Shown: one piece after another, positions 46,775-58,449 of the stretch
Layout: each line of letters starts with the position of its first letter
How positions within the stretch are numbered: position 1 is the stretch's first letter
From: Ptychodera flava
Taxonomy: Eukaryota; Hemichordata; Enteropneusta; Ptychoderidae
Length of the DNA stretch: 64,000 bases
Assembly: GCF_041260155.1 (NCBI RefSeq)
Contig: NC_091932.1
Location: 42,792,125-42,856,124 of the forward strand
Direction of reading: 5' to 3'
Program-made: the position numbers and the translations under genes
Notes under the pieces: model-generated
Seen by the model: the letters and a program-made list of their open reading frames with translations, nothing else
Told to the model about the DNA's origin: nothing
Database searches by the model: none

Positions 46775-47880
46775 AGCCTGAAACGCATTGCTGACCTTCA
46801 TCAGCTGCAATATTTATATCTCAACTTCAACAAATTATTTGGACATATTCCTCCACATGTCTTCGCATCAGTTCCTTCCCTTGTAGCACTAGATCTCACA
46901 CAACGATTTTATATCTATAAATCATAACAGTTCCACTTCCCTTCCAAACCTAATGACTTAAGATCTGTCTAACAACAATTTTGTACACTTGTACTTCATC
47001 TTTGGTAAGGTGTTGTACAGTCCCTTAGCACTTCCTGAATGTCTGAAACGACTGACATTAGGTTGTTTACCTCCATATTCTTTAGACTTAATAACATTTC
47101 CATCACTTGAGTAATTCAAAATTTCTTGTCCTCAAAAGCTGAGGAGTTCCCCATTTAGGAGAAACAGAAAGACCGCAGTAAACTTTAACGCTTTACTAAA
47201 AGTCAATCTGCCCAAGCTTCAGACAATTGATATTGCAGGAACAAACATTTTCACAACAGCAAAATCGGACCTGGTTTACTTTTATTTACCTGAATTTAAA
47301 GGTTATGATGATGAATGTCTTGATTTCAATGAGGACTGGCTTAGCAAACACAAAAATCATACACCCTTTGAGAATGTGAAAACTCTTAAATTATATGACA
47401 GTACCTGGTCACAGGGTGAGCAAGAACTGTTGAGTCTATTTAAGTTGTTTCCAAACCTTGAGGAGCTATCTCTGAAAGCCTTTGATACATTTGAAAACAT
47501 GGATGTAATTCCAGACACACTCATGAATCTCAAATCTTTGGATATTAGTTCATATCAAATTACAAAGATTAACACTGACCTACTGAAGTCCCTACCTAAT
47601 CTGAAGACTTTGACAATGCATCAAAATCCGTTCTCTTGCTCAAAATGTGAAATGAGAAGTTTTGTGCAATGGCTTAAAAATGACAAAAAAGTGTTTTTGC
47701 CAGTTGTTCCTGAGTGTGTTTCACCTCCAGATATGGATGGAGTTTCTGTGCTGGAACTAGAATTTGGATGGGAATGTGACATGGCCTTTGTGGTGTCTGT
47801 TCCAATGGTATCCTCAACACTAATAGTAGTAAGGGAACGAGCACAATTAACGGCAGGGGGGGACTGGAAGAGAAAATATG
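46775..47880 (+). pseudogene. Toll-like receptor copy 3, truncated at both ends
   Basis: Similarity to copies 1 and 2 starts near LHQLQYL (46800), where they have LHQLKYL. It runs with several shifts through degraded LRRs, then stays open from about 47340: a KTLKLYDSTWSQ segment and the LRRCT (NPFSCSKCEM near 47630). The transmembrane region starts (VVSVPMV) but is shortened, and similarity ends at WKRKY near 47880, just where TIR box 1 (YDAF) should begin. There is no TIR domain and no signal peptide, so no signalling receptor can be made. The frame runs into a C-rich repeat. Confidence 0.8.
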
Positions 47881-47884
47881 TGGT

Positions 47885-47985
47885 GCATATATTTTTTAAA
47901 GCCCCCCCCCCCCCACTAACACCAGCAAAAATTTTAGTGGCCCCCATCACCGGCAACAAATGTTTGTGGCCCCCCTCCCTAAAAT
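47885..47985. repeat. C-rich repeat at the TLR copy 3 breakpoint
   Basis: Contains a run of 13 or more C near 47905 and two AGTGGCCCCC/TGTGGCCCCC phrases. It is probably the insertion or junction that removed the TIR domain. It resembles the C-rich repeat at 95-205. Confidence 0.45.
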
Positions 47986-47999
47986 AGAACGATTACATA

Positions 48000-48590
48000 G
48001 ATACAAAGTAGTACACATATATATAATCCTTATAACTTTTAATATATGCTTTAGTGAAGAAAACAACATTCTTGCATTCTTGAAATAAATAATAAACAAA
48101 TAAATATATAAATACTAAACAAACAAAATAACATATGTTTAAGCTTTACTACTTGTAACACCTACAGCTACTTTTCAGTATTGTGTTGTGCTATTTTAAT
48201 CTCAAAGAATGATGAAATAACTAAATACCTTATAAACAATCTACAAGTTCATTCAGTGCTGTTATGGTTGTTATAGTTGAAGCATTGATTTAGACATGAA
48301 TTATTTTTAATGATGACAGTGTTCACTGCACATCTCCAAGTTAGTCTAACAAGCTCAATATTGTGCATTTCATCATACTCTGAGTACGATGAGTATTCTT
48401 GAAGAATTTTAGATGAGCTTTGCAGTTTATTCTGTAAGGAGGAAATTCTTTGATCATTATTGGAACTTTTGTATTTAAGAATTACAGGCAAATAATTTTG
48501 AACTTTTTGTTTTTCATTTCATTTGAAAGTTGGGAATCATGAAGTTTTGTTTAAGCTGCATATTTTTATGGAAGTCTGAGGGTTTCTTTT
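48000..48590. other. Noncoding stretch, nothing recognised
   Basis: AT-rich, short frames only. Confidence 0.35.
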
Positions 48591-48591
48591 A

Positions 48592-48597
48592 ATCTAT

Positions 48598-48632
<35 letters not shown>

Positions 48633-48660
48633 TTATTTATTTATTTATTTATTTATTTGT
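48592..48660. repeat. (TTTA)n tract, 3' tail of the minus-strand LINE
   Basis: About 16 TTTA units. Read on the minus strand they form a (TAAA)n tail directly after the LINE at 48665-50390, which fits a LINE 3' terminus. Confidence 0.85.
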
Positions 48661-48664
48661 TTCA

Positions 48665-50390
48665 CTTTTTATGAGCGACCGATTTACTCCGAGTAATATT
48701 CTTCGGGGCTCACGCCAATAAATACAGCAAACATAAGTAAATAGGATAAAAACAAAAAAAAACAAAAAAGCAAAGCAATTCTCTTTCAACGAAATGCGAG
48801 CCATTATAAAGTCTTTCAATAAACTTCAAAACTTATTTTCATTACATGCGAGTTTTACTTCAACTGGTAGGCAATTCCACGCTTCTGTCGCTCTATAATG
48901 GAATGTCCTTTTGCCAGCATTTGAAAAACAACGTGGACTGTAGAAATGTAACTGTTAAAACTGACCGTGTAGGATACAAAAGTACGTGACTTTGAGGAAT
49001 AAATACATTACATAGATAATGTGGAGCAGTATTTAATATATACATTTGTACACTGTGAGGGCGAGGAAGTAAAAAAATACGCTGCCTTACTGACATCACA
49101 TTAAACGTTGAAAAAAGGTCAGCAGATGGATAATCATAGGGTAAATTAAACAAGACACGCAATGCTCTCTTTTGCAAAATGAAAACCTTATCCAAATTAT
49201 ATTTCGTAGTGTTCCCCCAAACAGTGATACAGTAATCAATCGAACTTTGGATTAAACCATAATATAACACGATACGATTATTAAGTGGGATAAATGGGCG
49301 AAGTCTGCGAATTAGACCAATCTGTTGACTTAGTTTCTTACATAGATTATCGACATGCTTGCTCAAGGATAACATTTCATCAAGAACCACTCCTAATACA
49401 CAACCATGTCGTACACTAGATATTTCACAACCTCCCATCATTACAGATAAAGAACCGGCATTTCTGATACGACCCAACGTATGTGGAGTTGTTATAACAA
49501 GACACTTGGTTTTAGAAACATTAATACGCAAAGAATTAGAGGCTATCCAATTAGAAATTGGACGAATTTCAACATCTATTGTATCATTTACTTCTCTAAT
49601 ATTTTGACCTTTAGCAAGAAGTGTTTGATCGTCTGCATACATGTGTAAACTTGAACAATTGACGGACAACGGCAGATCATTGATAAACCATACATTGACA
49701 ACTTATCTAGTAAAATATTATGATTGATGAGATCAAACGCTTTAGACAAATCTAGAAGAAGAGCACCATTTATATAACCATTATCAATATTAAATAAGAT
49801 CTCATCAGTCAAACGAATCAAGGCAGTTTGACCAGAAAGGTATTTTCTAAAACCAGATTGATTGTCAAGAAGCAGGCCCATACCAGAAAAATAACTAAAT
49901 ACAGCATTGTATTTCCAGTATTTTTGAAAGTGACGGTAGCACTGAAATGGGACGATAATTAGACATATTATTAATATTACCCGTACCTTTGTAAAGTGGA
50001 ATAACCCTGGCACATTTGAAGGCACTAGGAAATACAGAATAAGTTAAGCACATATTAAATAAGTATGTCAAAATATCAGAAATTACAGATGCTCCAATTC
50101 TGAAAAGTTTGCTATTCACATTATCGGCACCAGTAGATTTTGCTTGTAACAATGAATTGTATACAAAGTCTTTCCTAATAAAAGGTATTTCAAACAAAGG
50201 AAAACCTTCAAAGCAACTCTCTGTAAATTGCCTCAGTAAATCAAAATTATCAGTCTGACTGGAAGGTGAAAAACAGCCAGTAGAATGTGTGAAAGGGCGT
50301 ACAAATAAATTAGCTATATCATCATGTTTTGTATAGCAAATATTTTCATTGATAAACGCTGGGTTTCTCGATTTATTTGAGTTCATGACA
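48665..50390 (-). pseudogene. LINE reverse transcriptase, 5'-truncated, CR1/Jockey-like
   Basis: Minus strand, three frames. 50386-49910: FINENICYTKHDDIANLF, then YRPISVLPSLSKILE. 50025-49690: NQSGFRKYLSGQTALIRL and GALLLDLSKAFDLINHNIL, ending at KLSMYGL. 49690-48893: NDLPLSVNCSSLHMYADD (catalytic YADD at 49628-49639), then ISNWIASNSLRINVSKTKC and the typical C-terminal part with IDYCITVWGNT. Between KLSMYGL and NDLPL about 70 residues that relatives carry, including the PQGSILGP block, are missing, so the copy is inactive. The endonuclease is lost by 5' truncation. A (TAAA)n tail marks the 3' end. Confidence 0.75.
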
Positions 50391-50589
50391 CTATTGTAGA
50401 CCCACTATTGTAGAACCCGTGGCCAATAATATCAGAAATGAACTTTTGAATATGCAATGATCAAAATTATCTTTTTATATGGCCGTAATTCATGAAACTC
50501 GCGACATTAACCGTACAAATTATAAAAGAGTGGTGAATTTAAAAATTATACACTAAGAAAAGAGTAAACAAGTACAAAGAATATTATTT

Positions 50590-50935
50590 AATTGACCACC
50601 CTTTCTTTGTCAACAGAATATCTGTGGACGTGGTCAGAAAGTTGTCTATCTGACTACTAAGTATGGTTATTGAACCATTATTTTTATTCGTGGGGATTTA
50701 GCCAAGTGGTCTTGACTGTAAAGTCTTTGCTGGGTGACTTGGTGCCAAATTTTATTAGTTTGAATTGATTTAGAATTTACTGACTTGTATTCTCATAACC
50801 ACAGTTAATGTTAACTAGCCGAGTATTGGATATTTCAATATGCTAAGAGAAATACCTGTTAGAGTAATAGGTATACTGTGTCCAGGCATTCGTAATTTGA
50901 ACAAAAGGAGGTATTATGATTCCTCCCTAATGTGG
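50590..50935 (+). repeat. TLR-flank repeat block, partial copy E with SINE head
   Basis: GGACGTGGTCAGAAAGTTGT and GGTTATTGAACCATTA match 18255-18300 of copy B. 50691-50770 is tRNA-like (GGGGATTTAGCCAAGTGG in the A-box position, then GTCTTTGCTGGGTGACTTGG). The copy lies about 2.7 kb after the dead TLR copy 3. Confidence 0.5.
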
Positions 50936-51242
50936 TAGCTCTCAGTCTTCATGTAATTTCTGCTTTTTTCAATAAAAACATATATCTTTGCCGATAGCGG
51001 TTTGCAGGAATGTCAAAGGTTATATGGCAAACAAATTGCGACATCTTATCTGACATTAATGACTCACAAACTGATGTTTCCTTTATCATATCTCACTCAA
51101 CATGCTTTATAATCCTGTAAAAATCGTGAAGTGAAACATAACAAGTTGTAAAATGGTATGCCCCATTAATCCTGAACTAGCAGAATTTGTAGACCCTACT
51201 TTAGACCAAGCTGCTGTAAACCATGCTCGAAAGGATGACACA

Positions 51243-51722
51243 TATGCATACAGCTACAGTGCCTTTCACCAAGGTACCGTAACTCTGCGTATGAGACGGG
51301 CACAATCAACGTACAAAACGAACGATAAGCTCGGGTATCACAACACATTTGAAAGTTACCGACTAAATGATACAGTAAACCAGCATGGGGCAGCCACTCT
51401 GTCTAGACTGAGAGATACACTTGATCTACAATGTGTGGCTTTTTAGTTAGTTTCTGTTGAGAATACCTTCACCTCTTGAACTCTTAGCTGAAATTGTAAA
51501 AGAAACAGTTACATTGTAGATCAAGTCTAGTCAACTGTTTATCTCTCAGACCAGACAGCGGCTGCCCCACGCTGGTTTACTGTATTTAATCGACGAGTCG
51601 GTGGCTTTGAAATGTGTCCGTGATACCCAAGCTAATCGTGTGTTTTGTACGTGGATTGTGTCCGTCTCATACGCTGAATTGCGGTACCTAGGTGAAACGC
51701 ACTGTATTCGTAGGAAGTGAAA
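51243..51722. repeat. Long inverted repeat, about 200-bp arms
   Basis: Left arm about 51243-51442, right arm about 51507-51722, spacer about 65 bp. Matching phrases: GCGTATGAGACGGGCACAAT facing ATTGTGTCCGTCTCATACGC, and ACTTGATCTACAATGT facing ACATTGTAGATCAAGT. Identity is roughly 80% by eye with small indels. A 97-aa plus-strand frame (51153-51446) covers the left arm but is not recognised. A transcript through both arms would fold into a long hairpin. Confidence 0.75.
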
Positions 51723-51919
51723 GAGTATGAGAGTTAAACAATTTAAACAAACAACATCATAGCAGTATCGATCCGGAAGTGAAGTTATACTGCTTCATAA
51801 CATGTCCTAGACTCTCTCACAGCCCCTCGCAGGCTACACCTCAGACCACTATACCACCCTCAGCAGTTAAGTCGAGCAAAGCTCTGCTCAGCAAGACGGC
51901 GAAGCTGATGGGGGCTGTT

Positions 51920-53606
51920 AATACTAGTTTTTTAGATTTTATTTTCGATTTTTTGATTGGCTGTGAAAACTCCACTCATACTTTTCCATTTTGCCTGCCA
52001 TTGAACCAAGTTTCGAGACACACCTGTCTCATATGATATAACAAGGGATATCAGTGTTGATAGCATGCTGCTCAAATATTTTATGGGCTTGTATTACAGA
52101 ATTGTTGAAACAGGTTCTAAATTTAGATATTTGTGCTATTATAGTCAGGGGGGGGCGGAATGTGCATGGTTCAAAAGTTGAAAGCGAAGCGTTGAAAACG
52201 CCAGTGCATTGACAAAAAATTAAATATCGAGAAGTTTCGAGATCAGCGATTAGAGGCTCTGTCATCATGTGCCAACAGCACAAAATTCAGTAAATTTACT
52301 ACAATACAACCTGTTATTGACCTCTAAGAATGAATGAATGAGATGAATGAATAACTGATTGGTTATATGCACATGACTATGTGTTATAGACTCTAAGTTC
52401 TGACAGAATTACAAATTTAGTAAACAAGCACTGACAATGATTGCTGATGACTAGACAGTTGTCGATATTGACAGTACTTGACGGTTGACCCATGAAATGG
52501 GTATGTTAACATGAGTATATTGCATACTTTTGGACTGTTAAAGTGTTAGGATGTTGTGTAAGAGAATTGGACCTTGACCTGTCTCACCATAGACCCTAAT
52601 TTGGGATCAATGGTCTCTCTCAGTGACTGGTCAACATTTTCAAGACAATGTTATGCAATGTTTGTAGGCAAATGTTAAAGCAAAGACAGTTTGTTATCTT
52701 ACCAATACTCAGTTGAGAAGGCAAGACTGGAGTATAGAAGGCTGAGAAGGACCGCCATTGAACAGACGACACATGTACAACATCACTGGCAAATTTAAAG
52801 TATCCACCTCCGAGAAGCAGTAACTGTAACGTAACTATGCACAGCTCTTTCAGTAGTGTTACTGTCGGGACTGTGATTAGGTAGACTTGTATGTGTAAAG
52901 CTCCTATGTTTAAATAAGGAAATGAGTTATTTGTCCTTCTTAAAGGCACAATAGCTGTATCTTTTAGCATTATTTTGTGATCTTACTTCCAAACTAAAAC
53001 AAGTTCATGGGAATGTACTCATTGAGGGATGTTTATACAAGTATAATAAACTGTCCACTGGGACTACAAGTGCAATTTTGAGCAAGATAAATAATAAATG
53101 TTTGCCCAAAGAAAAATGGTGCCCTCATACAAATAAAGCAAAATCACTGTACGGTGTGCATATATGCATTTGAATCTTCACAGAAACAACAGAGTAGTCC
53201 AATATAATGCATAGTGCTGAATGTTTTCTACTGGGACATCATATTCTTTGTTTTCTTTGTAGTGTTATCAGTTTTTAAAAATGGTGGGAAATCGAAATAA
53301 CGGTTAAAATTTAAATTTACTTGTCCAATTTTCAGATGTAAAAGACTGTATCCTTTAAATTTGAAGAATTTAAAGAAAACCAGAGAAAATAGAAAGCCTT
53401 TTTCAGGTCAACAAATTTCACGAGTTAAAGCTACAGGGGTCTTCAAGTTAAGTGATTAACTTCACAGCTGCATTATGCTTACGTTTGATAGATAGGGGTG
53501 GAAAGAAAGCCTCTAGTAACATTTGACCAAAACCCTACCTACACGTAGCCAATCAGAAAAATCGAAAACAAAGTCGAAAAAACGAGTGTTAATAGCCCCT
53601 AGTTCT
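51920..53606. mobile_element. Candidate DNA element with about 50-bp inverted ends
   Basis: GGGGGCTGTTAATACTAGTT and TTTCGATTTTTTGATTGGCT on the left (51920-51970) face AGCCAATCAGAAAAATCGAA and GTGTTAATAGCCCC on the right (53551-53603). The interior has no recognised protein; frames at 52029-52283 and 52620-52970 (minus) lack known motifs. The target duplication is not clear. Confidence 0.5.
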
Positions 53607-53609
53607 ATA

Positions 53610-55530
53610 TCCTTATATGGAAGAAGAGTCCTCCAAAGGTAGGGCCTATATAAATGTTACCTTACCTTGCCATGAAATACTTATCACGGCCACCAAAATA
53701 ACGTTTTTTATTAAAATAATATGGGAAAAAGTACCTACATGTAATAAAAGATACACTTTCTGTCCTTTGGTCATCATTCTCCTGTTGCAGATGAACAATA
53801 ATATCGCAGGAGTAATTTTCTAAGATGCATTCGCCATCGGACACGCTACCATAATAAATGTGTAGAAATTTAATATTATTGCAAACATCACAAGGCAAAG
53901 TTCACATTGACTTTTAAACAGCTGTGGTAGTATAAAAAATTACTTTGTTTTGTGCATTCTCTCAACCGCTCTATGGATTATAAGAAAAATAATAACGAAG
54001 TACAATTGTGATGCATTTTAAACAAAAAAGTGGCATACAGGCTGTCTGACAAAAAGGATGATAGAATCAATTCAATACAATGAACTTTGCAAATACTACT
54101 AAATTTACTAAATTGGCAGAGTTGATTTTGTACTTACAAATTATTCCTTTGCTGATGGTAAATGTTAGTAAATGCCTTCTTTTCTTTCAGCAGAGTCTGT
54201 ACTGATAATAACATACACAAAGGAATAATCAGGATTCATATGATGTGAAGAGTTGAACTGCATTATCATTGCAATAAGTCAATACGTGTAAAAACTTTGT
54301 TGCTACCATACTCAACTTAAGATTCTCTGCTTCATGAAAATATAGAGTATATAGGGCTGGGTTTTCACGTCATCTTTGATAAAAAATATTGCTTTGAAAA
54401 AAGTTTGTTGGTTAAGTGCAATGCTATCTCAATGACCTTCCTTTCTTTGATACTAGTGCTGGTAACACCACAGAAAAAATGAATTTGCAGACAACTGAAA
54501 AAAGATCGGCGGTTTTGATTAGAACTTGTCCTCAGACAAGAGCAGTGGAATTGGAAAGAATCTGCAAAAATAACTTGCACTTGTTCTAAGAGTTGATCAT
54601 CTAAGAAGAAAAATGCATTTCTGCAAACAGAATTGATATTTTAAAAGTTACCACAGATTTTTCAAAAATTGTCACCCTTTTTCTAATGACGCTAGAACAC
54701 AGATGTAATCAAATATACTAAGATGTTTAACCAGCTCACAAGATACCAAGACTTCCAGCATGTGGACATACAGCGACTCTCAAAAGCTAACACGACAAGA
54801 ATTTGGTGTGAATTTGAAGAGTTTGACATGAATAAATTTGGTGAAAGCATTAAATTGTCAGTACCCTAAGTTTAATTTTGCCACCTAAGCGAGTCTTAAA
54901 AGTCTCAGGCTGTTTACCATTTTTTCAACATGGTGGATTTCTACTGGTAAAATACGTAAGACACTGACGGCAATTAAAGTTTTAAGTTATACAGGAATTG
55001 CATACAAAAAAGCCAAACAAGTTGAGTAGATGCTAGTTTTACAAACAAACAGAACTTTTGCCATGAAATCATTGACATCTGAATAAATGAATTATTAGAT
55101 CACATTTCTCTAACTAGTGCTGTAATAAGAAGGCTACTTTTTACCAACAATGCATTGCAATATCCTATTGTTTTGATCTGTTGTTTTAGCATTGTTTCAA
55201 TTTGCCAGAATGCATTAGGTGATAAAATTACAAAACTGTTTCCTTTCTATATACTGACATACTTACCACCAAATTTCTTTACCATGAGGATAATTGCTAA
55301 GTTTTCGCTAACACCGCCAACTCGACATGAATCAATCTGACAAAATTGTAGCTTTTGCTTGTAGTAGTTGTTTGAAGATGACTCTGTTTTGAAGCATGCT
55401 CTCCTCGTTGCTACACCTATACCAATCTGATTCAATGCCTGCATTATGAAAAAAAATTTCAGATACTGTAAGTTTATCAACCACACATTGGTTCTAGATT
55501 ACTTGTCACAAGCTCACCCTATACTTCCTG
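53610..55530. other. Noncoding stretch, nothing recognised
   Basis: AT-rich; no supported gene, exon or repeat on either strand. Confidence 0.35.
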
Positions 55531-56744
55531 CACATACACTGTAAAGTGAAGTGTTGTTCAAGGATAGAACACCAATTAAACGCCTTTTTGTAACACTTTT
55601 TGAACGCGTCTAGACGTTCAGAAATTTAACACTACGTGTTCAACCAACGTTCAATTTTTGAACACACGTGTGCAGATTTTGAACACTATGTGTTCATCAG
55701 ACATTATATTGAACACCATGGTGTTCCATATCTGAACACACGTTGCACATAAAATGTGTTCAAAAAATTGAACGCATTTACGCGTTCAAAGGGCTGTAAC
55801 ACTTTTTGAACGCATGGACGCCGTTCAACGATAAGTGTGTTAAGGATAGAACACATGATATGCACTTGTTGAACACCTTTAATTTTGGGCGTTCAGGGGG
55901 TGTTCAAGCCTGGAAATAACAAAACGGACCACTGATATTCAGTAAAATTATTTTATTCTAAAATTACACAAAAATTCCTTCAGTAAAATAGAATTATTTA
56001 GTGTAAAATGGGAAAATAAACATGGCCACTTTGTAAAGTTTGTCAGAGGCAAATGCCAACGGTGTTAACACCTTCCTATCACTAAAACATAAATCAAAGA
56101 AAATCCTTATAAACACTGTAGATCGTTTTCTAAAAATATGAACAAAGTAATGACAGGTTTTACTTAAATATTGTGGATTACGTTATATGTTCATATTTGT
56201 AAAAACGTACAAAAATATCTGTTTTGAAAAAGCTCAAAATTTGGCTTACTTATTGTGTTGAAAACACGTATTCGTATGAAATGTTTACTCCGTTTTTGTA
56301 AGATGGTTTAAGACATTTCTTCTTGTATAGACAAATTGTAAACTTGGAAAAAAGTTAGTCAATGCTTCTCTGATGCACATGGTACATAGTTGTCCACACT
56401 AAAGTAAACACAACATGTCAAGTTGTCACAAAGTGTCACAGTAAGGCACAACATGCAGAAAGTGGGTGAAGTGGGTCCTTGGCAGTGTAAAACCTATTTC
56501 CTTGTCCAACAAAGTCCTTCGTGAACGAAAAAAGTTTGTTTGTTAGTAATATCGTTAAATAAAGATAAATATTAAAGGAATCGTACTGGCCGTTTTCGAA
56601 GAAAAAGCTTGGGATGTAAAAATTTGAGTACGATGCCACACATTCACCTATTAGATAAGCTCTGCGTCGCTAACAGCAAAGCTAAAAAACAGTAACAAAT
56701 CGAGAACAAAAGACGTGTTGATCTACAATACAAAATAATCTAAG

Positions 56745-57045
56745 ATTTGGTAGTAGGCTATGATCAATTAAATGTTACTGGAGCATAAGCCTTTAAAGAC
56801 GTGAAGTCTCCTTCATCAGATGCAAGGGTGGAATGAAGAATTGAAGCAGAAAGCGACAGAAAATTCTGAGTGAAAATTTCATAAAATTCAGAAATTCAGA
56901 GTGTACATTTTTCACTCTGAATTTCTGTCGGTTCTGCTTTAATTCTTCATTCCATTCTTGCATCTGATAAGGGAGACTACACGTATTTGAAAGCTTATTC
57001 TCCAGTAACATTTAGTTGATCATAGCGTTCTACCAAAGCTTAGAT
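56745..57045. repeat. Nested foldback with about 140-bp arms
   Basis: The left arm (56745-56890) and right arm (56900-57045) are reverse complements, with matches such as ATGTTACTGGAG facing CTCCAGTAACAT and TGGAATGAAGAATT facing AATTCTTCATTCCA. The spacer is very short. Probably a foldback MITE inserted in the larger transposon. Confidence 0.75.
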
Positions 57046-57116
57046 AAATTCAGAACAAAAATACAGAAACTTATCAAAATTCAGTTACTGACCCTCGAAA
57101 GTTACTCTACATTAGA

Positions 57117-57264
57117 GATGAACTGAGGTTCTCAAGCATGTTTCAAGACACTCATCTTCTTCAATTTCTATACCATCAGCTTCAGTAAAGAGATGATTGA
57201 GGTTCTCAAGCATGTTTCAAGGACACTCATCTTCTTCAATTTCTGTACCATCAGCTTCAGTAAT
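57117..57264. repeat. Tandem duplication, 2 x about 74 bp
   Basis: TGAGGTTCTCAAGCATGTTT...CACTCATCTTCTTCAATTTC...CCATCAGCTTCAGTAA occurs twice in a row with only a few differences, indicating a recent local duplication. Confidence 0.85.
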
Positions 57265-57558
57265 AACTCTTCAATTACTAGGTCAATCCAACTTTTCGCC
57301 TCCTGAAAGTAATGCAACAATAGGTAATATGGCGACATGAGACTAAATGAAAGACACGGTGGCCTTATTAGGTTAAGGAAAAGGGGTGACTTTGGTATAC
57401 AGTGCCTCTTTTCGATTCTTTTACAAAATATTGGCTTCTCCTTGTCATCAACTGATGAAAAGTAAAAAAAAAAACAACTCTAATATGCTGAAACAATAGA
57501 GTGTACACTCTGCGATGTTTAACTAATGTTTTACATTCGATTGTGAGTACTAAAAGAC

Positions 57559-57697
57559 ATGTGTTAGCTGTGATTACGCAGCGGTAATGTGGCATATCGA
57601 TCACGCTCAGGTCAACGGTCTGTGGCAATGACCCTTGACCCGAGTGCGATCGATACGCCATGGCCGAAACATAAATGCGTATTCACAGCTAGTGTAT
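57559..57697. repeat. Small foldback repeat, about 60-bp arms
   Basis: TTAGCTGTGATTACGC and CATATCGATCACGCTCAGGTC on the left face GACCCGAGTGCGATCGATAC and GCGTATTCACAGCTA on the right. Confidence 0.65.
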
Positions 57698-58449
57698 GGT
57701 ATACGAGCCACTGAAAGAAAAAAAGGTTTCTTCACGTATTTAGCTATTCCAAAGTACTATACAAATAATTTCAAAGGTAATAATACAGATGCTTCAAATT
57801 TAACACGTTTAACTATTTTGGAGAGAAACTTACCCTTTCTGATCTTCCTTCCGCACGATCACGACTTCGCGTGCGTTTACAAGAAAAATGTCGCAACTTC
57901 CGTTTTGATGCATCATGGGATAAGAAAAGGCACCAAACTTGAACACCAAGTGTTAAGAAGTAGAACGCCTCTTGCACGCCGAAGTTAAAATCTAAACGTT
58001 CATGGTGGTTATCTGATTTTCTTTTCAAAATTTCAACTAGTCATAAACGTGTAAATTATTTGTATAATTCATTTTTTAGAAAAAACATGCTTTCAGCAAT
58101 TTTAGACTGGAGATATTTTTCACTTAGTGGCAAATTCGTTACATTGAAATCCGCGTACGTTTGCCGGACAGCGAGGCAGTAATAACTTTAATAATATAGC
58201 CATAGAAAAGTAAAAAACACTAAGATTGTTAATTGTTTTACAGTATTGTAAAATTTCTGTAATGCTGAGTTTTTGAACACTTGAAGGAGATGGTTGTTAA
58301 CACTCCGTGTTCAGGTTTAGAACATCATTGTTAATAATATGAACACGAGTGTTAACAATATGAACACTAGCCGTTCAAATTTGAACACCGGCATCTACAT
58401 TTTGAACGCGTAAAGATGCGTCCAATGTCCGCTATTTTTACAGTGTAGT

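Larger units (their letters stand above)
55537..58445. mobile_element. TA-flanked DNA transposon with GAACAC-motif arrays
   Basis: CACTGTAAA at 55537 faces TTTTTACAGTG ending at 58445, and TA flanks both ends (55535-55536, 58446-58447). The first 370 bp and the last 180 bp are packed with GAACAC, GTGTTC, GAACGC and GCGTTC motifs, often as palindromes such as GAACACCATGGTGTTC. Such subterminal arrays often bind transposase. The inner part has no recognised transposase and carries nested foldbacks (56745-57045, 57559-57697). Confidence 0.7.

Noticed and set aside
55660..55760. GAACACNNNNGTGTTC palindromes as steroid-receptor response elements
   Set aside because: The spacing between half-sites (5-6 bases) does not fit the 3-base spacing of such elements, and the motifs belong to transposon ends.
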